Notes: generated by a model not told the origin, from the letters alone. 64,000 bases of DNA from Pseudoalteromonas luteoviolacea S2607 (GCF_001625575.1 NZ_AUXV01000003.1:343735-407734), one strand, 5' to 3'; positions 51,547 to 62,244 are shown, counted from the stretch's first letter. Numbers and translations are program-made.

Positions 51547-51841
51547 GATTTCTCCTTTACAGTGTTGAACCAAAATCGGTTACACTGAGTTTGTCTCGAT
51601 TTTAAGGATAAAAACACTAGACAAAAGTATAAAAAACATACAGATTCATAAATGTGTCATATTCCGTATTGCTAGATAATGAAAGGTTAGCATTTGTTCT
51701 AATGACACAACTTCCTTTGATAATTGCATGCACTAAATACGAACAATAAATACCTCAGACCTCGTAACAATCGTTTTCTTGTTCATTTAGGTGATAATGA
51801 ATAGTGATTTAATTATCTGATTTATCGCTTATAAAGAGAAA

Positions 51842-51865
51842 AAAGAGCCAGAAAACTGGCTCTTT
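51842..51865 (-). terminator. Terminator of the chitin/protease cluster
   Basis: AAAGAGCCAG (51842-51851) and CTGGCTCTTT (51856-51865) form a perfect 10-bp stem with loop AAAA. On the minus strand a U-rich run follows. It lies 21 bases past the M4 protease stop and closes the minus-strand cluster. Confidence 0.8.
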
Positions 51866-51885
51866 GGTTCTATTTCAAAGGGAGA

Positions 51886-54654
51886 TTATTCACACTCACC
51901 AAGATGCTTCCACACAGCCCAGCGGCTTGAGTATTGCGCTGGGTTTTGATTGCGAGTCCACCATTTTGCTTGGTATAACTGACCGTCAAGGCTCACCTGC
52001 TTACCAGCTGTATACACACGACTTGCCTGCCACGCTTCTACTTCACAACTAGGCTTACTGCCGGTAACTTTGAAGCTGTGAGTTTGCGATTGTGTGCTCA
52101 GGCCTTCTGCATCAGTTGCAATTGCAAAGATACTATAGTTGCCGCTTTGAGCTGTATAAGAGGCGCTATAAGGAGCGGAACTCGAAACAGCAACTTGTTT
52201 ACCATTGACGAAATACGCCACCTGTTTCAGATCATTGTCTTTATCACTGGCGATCACTGAAAGCGTAATTTTATCACCGCTACTAAAACTACTGCCATTC
52301 GCTGGGCTGGTTAAATTCACACTCGGCGCTTCAGGTGTAGGCTGTGGCTGCGGCTCATTCACTGTAATCGTACGACTCACTTTGGCTGATTGTGCACCGT
52401 CATTATCAGTTGCAACCGCGCTCAAGTGATACGTTCCAACTTCTAAAGGCTGATAATTGAATGCATACGGTGTGCGCGTTAATTCTGTGAGAGACTTACC
52501 ATTAACACTCACATCAACTTTGGTAATCTCACCGTCACTATCATTTGCAACAAACCTCACAGATACTGGTTGTCCTAGTTCAATCGAAACATTGTTGGTT
52601 GGTGCAGTCATACTCAAAGTCGGTACTTGGTTTGGTTTATCACTAGCACCACCACACTCAAGCCCTTTTTTCCATACACCCCAAGAGCCTGAGTTGCTCG
52701 CTGGGCTTTGATCTCTGTTCCACCATTTGGCTTCATATTCAAACCCGTCAAATGCCACCTTGTTACCTTGGGTATAAACCTTACCACCCTGCCATGGTGC
52801 TGTTTGACACTGGCTCGGATCTATAAGGTTAAAAGATATCGCCGAAGCGTCTGTTGATACCCCTTCATTATCAGTAACACGTGCCGTCACTGTGTATTTG
52901 CCAGTATTTTTGCTATTAAATCTAGCTTCAAAAGGCGCTGCCAACACAGTGTCATGCAGCTTGCCATTGATGAAAAACTCGACCTTTTCGACAGCGCCAT
53001 ATTCATCTTGCGCATTCGCTTTAAGGGTGATGTCTGCGCCAATCATATAACGGCCGTTATTGTCTGGACTGGTAATTGATATCGTTGGCGCTTTATTCTC
53101 AGTGCACGCAAATACCCCTACAACTTTGAACGCCTCACCAACGGCTTTGGTATCATAGCCTAAATCCGCAGCCGCATCTGTTACACCACATGCCAATGAT
53201 TCAAATTTTCCGTTATATACCCAAAAGTTTTTATTGGCGTGAAGCATCACTTCATAGGCTTTTTTTACACCCCAGCCTTCAGTATTAGCAAGTGTATAAA
53301 AAGCTCGGTTAAATACACCAGAACTGTGGTGTACACCCATACCAATTTCAAACTTGCTTGCATGACCAATCGAGCGTCCATCGCGCTCTGGGTTTTCCAT
53401 GTAGCGAAGTGCTGTGCGATTTTTGAAAATGCTCGCGCCGATTAACCAGTCGACTTCACAAGTGCCGTCTGGCTTTTGATTCATGAAACATTCGAGCGCT
53501 TCTGAGGTCATATCTGAAAATGACTCGTTCACGCCACCTGACATGTTGCTGTACACTAACTTTGAATTTTGATGCGTCACACCGTGACCGATTTCGTGGG
53601 CGACAACGCCCAGTGAAGTAAACGGGTAAACACCGTATTTATCGAGATCACCATCGCCAAACGTGACTTCTTTACCATTCCAAAAGGCATTTAAGTAGTC
53701 TTTTCGGTAGTGAATTCGCATAACTAAGTCGCCTGACAACGCGCGGCTATCAAACCAATCATTGAACATATCTATCGTCGCTTGACCGTAGAACATAGCA
53801 TCATTGAGCGGCGAGTAAGCGCCATTCACATGTTTATGTGTATTCTCGTGACATGGAAACTGATAAGTCTCAGTATTTGTTGTGCCATGTTCCATATCTA
53901 TCACACGAATATCTGTATGTGACATTTCGCAGTTGCCATTGCCCAGCTCCTTTGCATGAAACTTTGGCATGTCCTCACCATAATAGTGCTTACCGATTTT
54001 CTCGTTGCCACCTGGGCCCATCCCTATTTTCGAGTGATTAAGTGCTTCTACGCGTGAAAGCACTTCACCCGTATGCGCATCGATAGCAAATTCCGGACGA
54101 AGTGGCGCTTGCTCGGTTTCAGCAAAAAGCGTGACCAAATAGGCCAACTTCGGGGTGTCATTATGTGGAAAAATCACAAGTTCAACGTGCTCATCTGACG
54201 ATGAGCGCAGCTCGGCGATTTGCTCTTTTGCAAATTCGATGGCTTTTTTCTCAGAAAAACTTGGCTTTACCGTATCCAAAGATAAGTTGGGTACGACCGA
54301 GCCACTAATTGAGGTTATTTCTCCTTCTGGTTGGAACCAGACACTCAAAAAACTCTGCTCATCATGATGCGTGACGATTTCACCGCCATATACTCGTACA
54401 CCTTTATAAAATTGGCTACGACGCATATGCCTACCATCTTCAGTTTTATGGTGTGTCCTAAACTCCAGCTCTGACTGCGCGTCAGTAGCAGTAGACCTGA
54501 AAACACTTTGATTTTGAGACAGCTGTGATTTAATCGTCGCCTTCAGTTGTGCGTTGTTATGCAAACTCACAGGCTCTTGTGCCAAAGCAGCAAGACTCGA
54601 AAACACGCCAACACTTGCTGCGACCAATACAGCGATTTTTTTTGCTTTTAACAT
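51886..54654 (-). CDS. Secreted M4 (thermolysin-like) metalloprotease with two chitin-binding modules
   Basis: A 922-residue protein. A signal peptide and an FTP/PepSY propeptide (to about residue 210) precede the M4 catalytic domain, with zinc motif HEIGH near 351 and the third ligand Glu in NESFSDM near 374. Then come an Ig-like domain, a CBM5/12 module (FEYEAKWWNRDQSPAS, about 608-665), two more Ig-like domains and a final CBM5/12 (LYQAKWWTRNQNPAQ, about 866-922). It should digest protein while anchored on chitin, fitting a role on arthropod cuticle. It is the last gene of the chitin cluster, 84 bases after the chitinase stop; its ribosome site is weak. Confidence 0.93.
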   Translation of the reverse strand: MLKAKKIAVLVAASVGVFSSLAALAQEPVSLHNNAQLKATIKSQLSQNQSVFRSTATDAQSELEFRTHHKTEDGRHMRRSQFYKGVRVYGGEIVTHHDEQSFLSVWFQPEGEITSISGSVVPNLSLDTVKPSFSEKKAIEFAKEQIAELRSSSDEHVELVIFPHNDTPKLAYLVTLFAETEQAPLRPEFAIDAHTGEVLSRVEALNHSKIGMGPGGNEKIGKHYYGEDMPKFHAKELGNGNCEMSHTDIRVIDMEHGTTNTETYQFPCHENTHKHVNGAYSPLNDAMFYGQATIDMFNDWFDSRALSGDLVMRIHYRKDYLNAFWNGKEVTFGDGDLDKYGVYPFTSLGVVAHEIGHGVTHQNSKLVYSNMSGGVNESFSDMTSEALECFMNQKPDGTCEVDWLIGASIFKNRTALRYMENPERDGRSIGHASKFEIGMGVHHSSGVFNRAFYTLANTEGWGVKKAYEVMLHANKNFWVYNGKFESLACGVTDAAADLGYDTKAVGEAFKVVGVFACTENKAPTISITSPDNNGRYMIGADITLKANAQDEYGAVEKVEFFINGKLHDTVLAAPFEARFNSKNTGKYTVTARVTDNEGVSTDASAISFNLIDPSQCQTAPWQGGKVYTQGNKVAFDGFEYEAKWWNRDQSPASNSGSWGVWKKGLECGGASDKPNQVPTLSMTAPTNNVSIELGQPVSVRFVANDSDGEITKVDVSVNGKSLTELTRTPYAFNYQPLEVGTYHLSAVATDNDGAQSAKVSRTITVNEPQPQPTPEAPSVNLTSPANGSSFSSGDKITLSVIASDKDNDLKQVAYFVNGKQVAVSSSAPYSASYTAQSGNYSIFAIATDAEGLSTQSQTHSFKVTGSKPSCEVEAWQASRVYTAGKQVSLDGQLYQAKWWTRNQNPAQYSSRWAVWKHLGECE

Positions 54655-54738
54655 GGATATTTACTCTGTACTTGTTGTTTTTGTCGTTGTTAGAAAGGTG
54701 CGTCCATGCACCTGATTTGAACTTTTTGATTCGGTTTG

Positions 54739-57381
54739 TTATAGCTTGCGCCACACAGAGCTGCTGCCCGGAGCTTGGCCACGTGTCCACCAGCGAGCTT
54801 GATACGTTTCGCCGTTATGCACGACTTTGTCACCACCGGTGTAAACTAAGTCACTGCGCCAAACACGTACCTTGCCATCATCTGGAATGATCTCAGCCCA
54901 AACTCCGCCATTACTTGGAATTGCACCACGAGTCCACCAACGCGCTTTGTATTGAACACCCTTGTACCAAACGGTATTGCCGCCGGTGTAAACCTTATTG
55001 GCATCCCATGTTGTTTTACCATCGCCAGGTGTTGGCTCAGGACTCGTCTCAACATTTTTCACCGTAACGTTGAACTGACGCGTCACGCTGTTCACGCCGT
55101 CAGAAACCACAACCGTACCAGTAATTGTTTGTGTTTTTGTCACCTCAGCCGCTTTTATAGTCACCGTACTGCCACTGCCAACCACTGTGTGTCCTGGCAC
55201 TTTCCAAGCAAAACTCAGCGTTTTTCCTTCAGGGTCGGTCGCTGAAATACTGACTGATTGACTGGTGTTTTCGTCTAAAGAGATTGCAGAAATGCTGCCC
55301 ACTACCGGCGCTTTATTTTCAACAACAGGTGCTTTTACAACCACTTTAACTGTGCGATTTACAGTGTTCACGCCATCGCTTACTGCTAGGTTTACAGTAT
55401 AAACAGAATCGTTTGTCACACTCGGTGCAGTAACGATAACGCTGTCATTTTCACCTTGAAGATTTAGAGCCGCATCACCTTGCCATGAAAATGAAAGCGC
55501 TTTACCTTCAGGATCAGACGCTTGCGCCGTTAAAACATGAATATCACCAGCATTTAACGTAATCTCACTCGTGAGAGATACCACAGGTGCCTTGTTTACT
55601 GGTTTAGGAGGTGTCACTTTGCCAGCTAGACCTTCATGCATCGCATTGAGAATGTCACCGTTATCCGCGTCAATTTCCCATGCAAATAGGCCACCTAAAT
55701 TATGCTCACGTACATAACGACCTTTTGCACGCACAGAGCGAGGGCTATCGTAGGTAACCAAGGTGCCTTTTTGGCGATTCCAAACATATGCAGCTTCAGC
55801 TTGTTCATCGTACCCTACTTCAAAACCGTTAATGCCTTGCTCATCATGACCTATCATATGAGCCTTAAGTCCCTTGTAGTCGATAACGCCTGCTTCCCAA
55901 ACACCCTGAGACGTTGACCCACGCAGCTTACCATTGGCAGGTGCCGTCATTGGGTTGTCCGCAATTTGTGCATTTTGTGGGTAAACACCTTCCCAACCTC
56001 GACCGTACATCGCCGTACCAACCACAAGCTTTTCACTTGGTACTCCCTGTGCAAGGAGCAATTTGATTGCATTATCGAGCGTGTAGGCAGGCCCTTTTCT
56101 CGCCTCACCATTTTCGTCAACACCCGTTCCGTTGCATTCATCTGTAGACATATGCGTGCCACAATAAATTGCCGTTTGGTGCCCTGTCACATTGTTCCAG
56201 CCGCCAGCAAAGTCATAGGTCATGGCGAAAATGTAATCCATATATTGAGCAGCTTGCTGGTAATCAACGTCCTCTATTTTGTCGTAGCCTGTACCAATCG
56301 CGGATGTCAGCTCAAACTCACGACCCATTTCAATTTCAAGTTCGTCTAGCATTGCGCGGAGCTCTTTCATTAGAATGATATAAACTTCACCATCTTTGTC
56401 TGAGCCCAAGTTTGAATTCGCACCATCACCTCCTGGGAATTCCCAGTCAATATCAATGCCGTCGTAAAACTTCCACGTCTTTAAGAACTCACGCATTGAA
56501 TTAACAAATGTGTCGCGGTTCTCTTTTACATCAAAGTCAAAGAACGGATCTGACAAAGTCCAACCTCCTACCGAAGGTAAGATCTTCAGATCAGGGTTAC
56601 GCTGTTTAAGTGCCATTAACTGTGCGTAAGTCCCTCGAATTGGGTCTTTAGCGCTGATCCCTGGCAATGCTTTTTGCACGGCTGCCCATGGGTCATGTAT
56701 CACAACTTCATAATCTTTTGAGCTACCACACGCCAATTTAAGCGCGCGCAAGCTATTGCCGTTTTCTATCTCTGCAAGAGAATCATTAGGACCACATACT
56801 GGGATAAAACCGTATAGTAAATGCGTTAGATTATCCGCAGGGATCTGGGTTACATCGAACTTACGACCATAAATGCCCCACTCAACAAAATAAGCACCAA
56901 CCACTGTATTTGGATCTGTTTCAAACTTTTTGTTGTTTGGATTCACGTTCAGTTTGAGTGGCTCTAAATGACCGCCATCCGTATCTGCAATTACAATTGG
57001 TTTAGAAGCTGACATTGCGCAGCCTGACGCATCACACAAGGCTATTTTTAACTCATGACGTCCTGACTTGTGATAAGGAAAGCGGATTGTGCCACCTGTG
57101 GTGCCTTCTGCCAGTGTGCCTTCATTGACTACTTCATTGTCAAAATACACTTTATAGCTGTTACCGCCTTTTCCTGACCATGCGTTCCACTCAATTTGAA
57201 TGTCTACAACGTCTTTCGCCTGAATTAACTGTTTGTATGAACCTCGACCATAAATATTCACGTCTACAAACGAATAATTTTGCGGTTTCCAGTTAATACT
57301 CGGTGTTGAAGGCGCAGCGACAGCAGCTACACTTGCAAGCGCAGCACCGACCGCTGCAGCAGTTGTTAAATACTTAAACAT
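54739..57381 (-). CDS. chiA: Secreted GH18 chitinase with two C-terminal CBM5/12 modules
   Basis: An 880-residue protein with a signal peptide (AAAVGAALASVAAVAAP). An N-terminal Ig-like ChiA domain (about 25-135) precedes the GH18 barrel, with catalytic motif DGIDIDWE near 307-314 (Glu as proton donor), the SVGGW segment and MTYDFAGGWN. Two PKD/cadherin-like spacers (about 590-770) lead to two CBM5/12 modules with KARWWTRGAIPS and QARWWTRGQAPG. The layout resembles Serratia ChiA with extra modules; a processive exo-action is likely but unproven. It lies 24 bases downstream of the LPMO gene. The symbol is by resemblance. Confidence 0.93.
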   Translation of the reverse strand: MFKYLTTAAAVGAALASVAAVAAPSTPSINWKPQNYSFVDVNIYGRGSYKQLIQAKDVVDIQIEWNAWSGKGGNSYKVYFDNEVVNEGTLAEGTTGGTIRFPYHKSGRHELKIALCDASGCAMSASKPIVIADTDGGHLEPLKLNVNPNNKKFETDPNTVVGAYFVEWGIYGRKFDVTQIPADNLTHLLYGFIPVCGPNDSLAEIENGNSLRALKLACGSSKDYEVVIHDPWAAVQKALPGISAKDPIRGTYAQLMALKQRNPDLKILPSVGGWTLSDPFFDFDVKENRDTFVNSMREFLKTWKFYDGIDIDWEFPGGDGANSNLGSDKDGEVYIILMKELRAMLDELEIEMGREFELTSAIGTGYDKIEDVDYQQAAQYMDYIFAMTYDFAGGWNNVTGHQTAIYCGTHMSTDECNGTGVDENGEARKGPAYTLDNAIKLLLAQGVPSEKLVVGTAMYGRGWEGVYPQNAQIADNPMTAPANGKLRGSTSQGVWEAGVIDYKGLKAHMIGHDEQGINGFEVGYDEQAEAAYVWNRQKGTLVTYDSPRSVRAKGRYVREHNLGGLFAWEIDADNGDILNAMHEGLAGKVTPPKPVNKAPVVSLTSEITLNAGDIHVLTAQASDPEGKALSFSWQGDAALNLQGENDSVIVTAPSVTNDSVYTVNLAVSDGVNTVNRTVKVVVKAPVVENKAPVVGSISAISLDENTSQSVSISATDPEGKTLSFAWKVPGHTVVGSGSTVTIKAAEVTKTQTITGTVVVSDGVNSVTRQFNVTVKNVETSPEPTPGDGKTTWDANKVYTGGNTVWYKGVQYKARWWTRGAIPSNGGVWAEIIPDDGKVRVWRSDLVYTGGDKVVHNGETYQARWWTRGQAPGSSSVWRKL

Positions 57382-57405
57382 GATTAGATTACCTCTTAGA
57401 TTTAT

Positions 57406-59007
57406 TTATAGTTTTTTCCAAACCGAGTGTTGGTCTGGTTGTTGATTGCGCGTCCACCAGCGAGCTTGATATCGCGCGCCATTAAACGTGACGATTTCAC
57501 CGCCTCGATAAGCTTTGTTCGCCTGCCATGATGTGTTGCCTGCATCTGAGTCATCACCCGTTTTTACAAGTTCCCAAGCATGACTTGATGTTGGTAATTG
57601 ACCACGCACCCACCACTTGGCGCGATACGTTTTACCTTGGTACACAACGGTGTCGCCTGCTGTGTATACTTTGCTAGGCTCCCAAGTGTCATCGTTTGGT
57701 GTACCTGGATCTGTTTCGATGTTTTTCACATTGATAACCAACGGTACCGTCTTGCTTAGGCTACCGTCAGACACGGTCACTTTGCCGTCAAAGCGCGTGT
57801 CAGTATCCACCTGAGGGGCGGTTATTGTGATAGTGGAACCCACTCCAGAGAAACTCAGGGCACTGGGTAATTGCCAGTCAAATTCTAGCGTTGCTTGCTC
57901 ATCGTCAAAGGCATGTACATGTAAATGTTTGTTTTGGCCTTCATCAATTGTGAGCGGTGCAGGCGTGTGTACTGTTGGCGCTGTGTTTTTAGGTTTAGGA
58001 ATGACCGTTAAGTTGTAACTGTTGGTTTTATCAGCTAAAAACACCTGATTACTGCTAATCGTATCTGGGTCAAAAACAATATTGCCTTGAGTATCTTTAA
58101 CACCGATGCGAATCGTTTCTGTAAATTGTTGGTTTAGTCTAGATGCAAATAGAGATTGCCAATGTGATACATTACTATCAGTAATATCCAGTTTCTCTTG
58201 AACAATTTCGTTGCCATTGCCGTTAAAGACACGTACCCAAACGGTATCACCCGCTTTGGCGTCTTGCCCTTGATTGACAAAGTACCCAGCTGAGTACCAT
58301 GTATCAGGCGTAGGAGCAGGGTCCGTGCTGCGTAAAATGGTCACGTCGCTACAGTTATAAAACCCTTCGCCGACCACATCATCACGCTGCCAACGGCTAT
58401 ATAAAATAGCGTCGCCACTGAACTTTTCAGGAATTGCGACTTCCATTTCATAGTAGCGCTTGCCATCTGGTGCCATAAAAAATGGAATGTTGCCATGCTC
58501 TTGCACTAGCTCTAGATCATGCCAAGCAAGTGGCTTTTGTTCGAAATCCACGCCCGGCTTAGTTAAATAAAACTGCCAAAAACTTGGGTTATGCGGGGTT
58601 GTTGCACGATAACGGATTTTCACTTTGCCATCGGCATTTGGTGTGATTTCCGTTTTTTGCCAATCTTTGGAAGGTATGTTCATACCTGCCTTTTGGGCGT
58701 CGCCTGCACCACATAATGTGCCATTTGGAATATTTGCTTCTACCGCAGCTTGATTGCGAAAGTCCGCGGTATTTGTTGCAAACTCATGTTTTTGAATAAA
58801 CTGTACATGTTCAGATTGCACATACGCTGCGCGGCACGCAGCATTTGGGATTTTAGAGCCATCTTTTGGCCACCAAAATCCACCCTGCTCCTGACAAATT
58901 GCCTGCCTTGCCTTTGGAAAATCCATATATCCATGTGCATTCACTTTGCCAATGACGCCCACGCCTATGGCTACGCCCAGCGCGCATAAGGTTACTTGTT
59001 GTCTCAT
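57406..59007 (-). CDS. AA10 lytic polysaccharide monooxygenase (chitin-binding protein)
   Basis: A 533-residue protein. A 24-residue signal peptide exposes His25, which becomes the N-terminal copper ligand (HGYMDFPKARQ). The AA10 domain runs to about residue 200 and includes GTLCGAG and a YSRWQRDDVVGEGFYNCSD segment. A GbpA-like module, an Ig-like domain and two CBM5/12 modules (YRAKWWVRGQLP and YQARWWTRNQQP) follow. It cleaves crystalline chitin oxidatively and boosts chitinases. The ATG at 59007 gives a proper signal peptide; an in-frame ATG at 59049 would add 14 residues. It lies between two chitinase genes on one strand. Confidence 0.93.
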   Translation of the reverse strand: MRQQVTLCALGVAIGVGVIGKVNAHGYMDFPKARQAICQEQGGFWWPKDGSKIPNAACRAAYVQSEHVQFIQKHEFATNTADFRNQAAVEANIPNGTLCGAGDAQKAGMNIPSKDWQKTEITPNADGKVKIRYRATTPHNPSFWQFYLTKPGVDFEQKPLAWHDLELVQEHGNIPFFMAPDGKRYYEMEVAIPEKFSGDAILYSRWQRDDVVGEGFYNCSDVTILRSTDPAPTPDTWYSAGYFVNQGQDAKAGDTVWVRVFNGNGNEIVQEKLDITDSNVSHWQSLFASRLNQQFTETIRIGVKDTQGNIVFDPDTISSNQVFLADKTNSYNLTVIPKPKNTAPTVHTPAPLTIDEGQNKHLHVHAFDDEQATLEFDWQLPSALSFSGVGSTITITAPQVDTDTRFDGKVTVSDGSLSKTVPLVINVKNIETDPGTPNDDTWEPSKVYTAGDTVVYQGKTYRAKWWVRGQLPTSSHAWELVKTGDDSDAGNTSWQANKAYRGGEIVTFNGARYQARWWTRNQQPDQHSVWKKL

Positions 59008-59073
59008 AGTTTTCTCATTTATTGATTGTATGAGTGATCCGCAGATCACTCTGGTTGGGAATGTTGAATCTGG

Positions 59074-62000
59074 TTACAGGCTACATACCTTTTGCCAAGC
59101 ACCACCATCACTCGGAATGCCATTAGTCCACCATTTGGCCTTGTACACCGCACCATTGTGGATCAGCATATCGCCACCTACAGCATGGCTAGGGTCGCCA
59201 GCCCAGTTAGTGCGCGGCCAATTCGGATAGGTGTTGATGTTTTCAATATTTACACCTTCACACTGCGTCCCGCTTGGCGGGGTTTTGTCCCCATCACCGG
59301 GGGCCGGAACGTGCTTTTTAGCCACGGGTAGTTCAGGATATTCAGACGTAAACGCATACTCTTTACCATCTTTTTCAACGACAAAGTTAACAGGGCCCGT
59401 GATCGGCATGTAGTACATCACTTGCGCATTGACGGTCTCACCAGGTTTAAATGACTCAAGCTGGCCGCCCCACTCATTTTTGAAGGTGATAGAGAAACGG
59501 TGAAATTCATTCTCGAAGCCGCCAATATTGTTGCCAGCACTGTTAGAAGCATCATGTGTCACTTTCATACCGAGCTTCTTGCGCGCATTCCAATTTGACT
59601 TAAAGATAGCAGACGTTGAAGTTGGCACATTGAACGTGATCGTGGCACCAGTTAGGTCAATTTCTGAATTGTTGGTAAAGGCAAATGTCGGACGAATTGG
59701 GTAGTTTTGATCACCCACTGGAAAGTCTTTTGCTTCGAATGCAATGTCCACCGCTTCGCTTGGTACAGCAAACTCATCGTCACCAATATGTGCATCATAC
59801 ACCACACCACTTTGGTTAAATGTGTCATATGCCAACGCTGTCATTGTCGAGCCCATGAAGTACTCACCTTTGTCAGCATGGTAGTCAAAATCACCCGCCA
59901 GCTCCCAGAACATTACGCCACCAAGTCCTTTATCAACTACGTAATTTAACTTGGTTTTCATAGACTCCGTGTCTTCCATTGATAGGAAAACCTTTTTCTC
60001 GGCGTTATATAACCAAGGTGCGACAGCAACTTCATCGTAGTGTCGGACATAGTCACCGCGAAATACGTCGTCTGCATCAGTTTCAGGGGTTAAACCATAT
60101 ACTTCTAAATAGCTTGGATTAATCCCGTGTTCTAAGTTTTTAGCGTGCCAAAGAGGGTTAGAGCCCGCCGCTACCTCTTGACCATTTTCTATGTCATGCC
60201 ATAGGTTATCGATACCAATAGCGCCGTTACCACACTTGTTCTTTTCCCCAATACCTGTGCCTTTTGGACAGTTATTTTGGTTAGGCAGTGGCGCACGTCC
60301 CCAAAGGCCATTTTCACCGCCGCGCACATCTCTAAAACCACGGGTATAGTATGGAATACCAATATTGATTCGGCCCGCTGGCAGTGCACCTCGGAAGTAG
60401 TTCACAGCCCAATCGGTATTCAAATAGCCAATTCCGCCAAACTCTTTAGTCCCGTATACATTCCAAACTTTAAGCTCGGTATCTTTGCCCGTGTCGTAGA
60501 GCGGCGCGTTGTGACCAACATGATCGTTCCATGCACCGTGAAGGTCGTACGACATGATGTTCACAAAATCTAAGTACTGAGCAGTTTGAAAGGTTTCCAT
60601 ACCACGCAGCAGGTAACCTGATGACGGAGACGCGATAGTCAGCATGTAATGCTTACCATCTTGTTCACCCGCCTTATCAAGTGCCTCGCGCAGATCTTTC
60701 ATTAAGACTTGGTAAGATTTATTCAAGCCTGCTCGTCGTGCATTACTCACAGGAAAGTCTTCTGGGTGGCCAGAATCTTTCATTGAAGAAGGATATTCAT
60801 AGTCAACGTCCAAACCATCAAAGCCATAAGTTCTTAAAAACTCAACGGAGCTTTTAACGAACTGATCGATACCAGCTTGATTTACGCTGCCATCAGCATT
60901 TGTGGTCATCGTATAAAAACCACCACTGTTTACACGTTTACCGTTCTCATCGAAGTAGCCACCAGTTTCGGCCCAGCCACCTACGGAAATCATGGTTTTT
61001 ACATGCGGATACTGTTTTTTGTATTTATTCAGTAAGTTGAAGTGGCCTTTATATGGCAAGCTTGGGTCCATCTCTGCACCAGCAACACCCGGCCAAGTCA
61101 TATTTGTCGCAGCGTTACCTTCTGCATTTGGGTTGCCAATGCTAATTTCATTTTGGCTGTTGACATGGGCAAACGCATAATTGATATGGGTGATTTTGTC
61201 CCATGGAATGTCTTTAACAAGGTAACTAGGTTGATCATTTTTACCATGACGCCAGCTGGTGAAATAACCGATCACACGCCTTGGATGATCAGCCCCCATT
61301 TTTTCACGACCTTCGCTATCATAAATATCACAGTATGCAGGTGTCACACCGGGCGTTTGGTATAAGCCCGCAGGTCGACAATCTTCATGGCTTGTTTGCG
61401 TGTCATCTGTCGCCTTAACTGTGAACGTGCGAGTGACTGTTTCAGACTCTAGGCCATGTTCATCTTTCGCCACCAAAGTAAATGTTTGCTGACCTTTTGC
61501 CTTTGCAGTCCACACAAATTCGTATTCATTTTGTGATGTTGAGACAAGCTCTACACCATTCAAAGAGAGCGATTGAGTAAGCTGGTCCGACTCTTTGTCA
61601 TTGGCTATCAATGTAAATACAATTTGGCTACCCACTTCCAATTCACTGGGTAACTGTGCCGCTAATCGCGCAATTGGCGCGGTATTAACGTCAACAGGAG
61701 GCAGCGCTTCAACGCTCACTTTTCGGCTCACCGACTTAGCCGTTGCACCGTCGTCGTCAAGTGCTACACCATGAAACTCATGGTTACCTTGTTTTGCTTG
61801 CCATGTAAAACGGTAAGGCGCTTCGTTTAAAACTTTGACTAGCTGATCATTATGATAGATAGCAACGTGCCTCACTTCACCGTCGCTGTCCTGTGCCGAA
61901 AAATCAAGAATGACCTCTTCCTTTTCAACAACCGTAATATCCGCAATGGGTTTAAGCAGTTTGATCGACGGCGCTAGATTTACGGGTTCAGCCCCTTTAC

Positions 62001-62244
62001 ACTCCCCGAGTTTAGTCCATTCTTGCCATTGCCCAGAACGAGCTTGAGGTGAGGATCGATTCCACCAGTTAGCTCGGTATGCAACGTTATCTTGTTGCAC
62101 CTGATTGCCACCAACATAGATTTTTCCTGATTGCCACAGGGTAAGATTACTACAATCAACATTTGCAAGTGCTGATGCACTGAATAGTCCCATAGTTATG
62201 GCACTGAGTTTAAGTGCTCTATTGGGTAGGATTGACACGCTCAT
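59074..62244 (-). CDS. Multi-domain secreted GH18 chitinase (ChiC/ChiD-type)
   Basis: A 1056-residue protein with a signal peptide (MGLFSASALA region). An N-terminal CBM5/12 module (YRANWWNRSSPQAR) is followed by two Ig-like domains. The GH18 barrel has SVGGW, the catalytic DGLDVDYE near residue 474-481 and MSYDLHGAWNDH. A chitinase C-type beta domain (about 850-985) and a final CBM5/12 (YKAKWWTNGIPS) complete it. It is the first gene of the chitin cluster; AGGA precedes the ATG on the minus strand. It probably works on a different chain end or region than the 880-residue enzyme, which is common in paired GH18 systems. Confidence 0.93.
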   Translation of the reverse strand: MSVSILPNRALKLSAITMGLFSASALANVDCSNLTLWQSGKIYVGGNQVQQDNVAYRANWWNRSSPQARSGQWQEWTKLGECKGAEPVNLAPSIKLLKPIADITVVEKEEVILDFSAQDSDGEVRHVAIYHNDQLVKVLNEAPYRFTWQAKQGNHEFHGVALDDDGATAKSVSRKVSVEALPPVDVNTAPIARLAAQLPSELEVGSQIVFTLIANDKESDQLTQSLSLNGVELVSTSQNEYEFVWTAKAKGQQTFTLVAKDEHGLESETVTRTFTVKATDDTQTSHEDCRPAGLYQTPGVTPAYCDIYDSEGREKMGADHPRRVIGYFTSWRHGKNDQPSYLVKDIPWDKITHINYAFAHVNSQNEISIGNPNAEGNAATNMTWPGVAGAEMDPSLPYKGHFNLLNKYKKQYPHVKTMISVGGWAETGGYFDENGKRVNSGGFYTMTTNADGSVNQAGIDQFVKSSVEFLRTYGFDGLDVDYEYPSSMKDSGHPEDFPVSNARRAGLNKSYQVLMKDLREALDKAGEQDGKHYMLTIASPSSGYLLRGMETFQTAQYLDFVNIMSYDLHGAWNDHVGHNAPLYDTGKDTELKVWNVYGTKEFGGIGYLNTDWAVNYFRGALPAGRINIGIPYYTRGFRDVRGGENGLWGRAPLPNQNNCPKGTGIGEKNKCGNGAIGIDNLWHDIENGQEVAAGSNPLWHAKNLEHGINPSYLEVYGLTPETDADDVFRGDYVRHYDEVAVAPWLYNAEKKVFLSMEDTESMKTKLNYVVDKGLGGVMFWELAGDFDYHADKGEYFMGSTMTALAYDTFNQSGVVYDAHIGDDEFAVPSEAVDIAFEAKDFPVGDQNYPIRPTFAFTNNSEIDLTGATITFNVPTSTSAIFKSNWNARKKLGMKVTHDASNSAGNNIGGFENEFHRFSITFKNEWGGQLESFKPGETVNAQVMYYMPITGPVNFVVEKDGKEYAFTSEYPELPVAKKHVPAPGDGDKTPPSGTQCEGVNIENINTYPNWPRTNWAGDPSHAVGGDMLIHNGAVYKAKWWTNGIPSDGGAWQKVCSL

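Noticed and set aside
52078..62180. Many plus-strand frames of 60-140 codons antisense to the chitin/protease cluster
   Set aside because: All are shadows of long minus-strand genes with clear domains and signal peptides.
54739..62244. Repeated A-x-WW-x-R DNA segments considered as CRISPR-like or tandem repeats
   Set aside because: They encode CBM5/12 modules, are far apart and imperfect, and sit inside reading frames.
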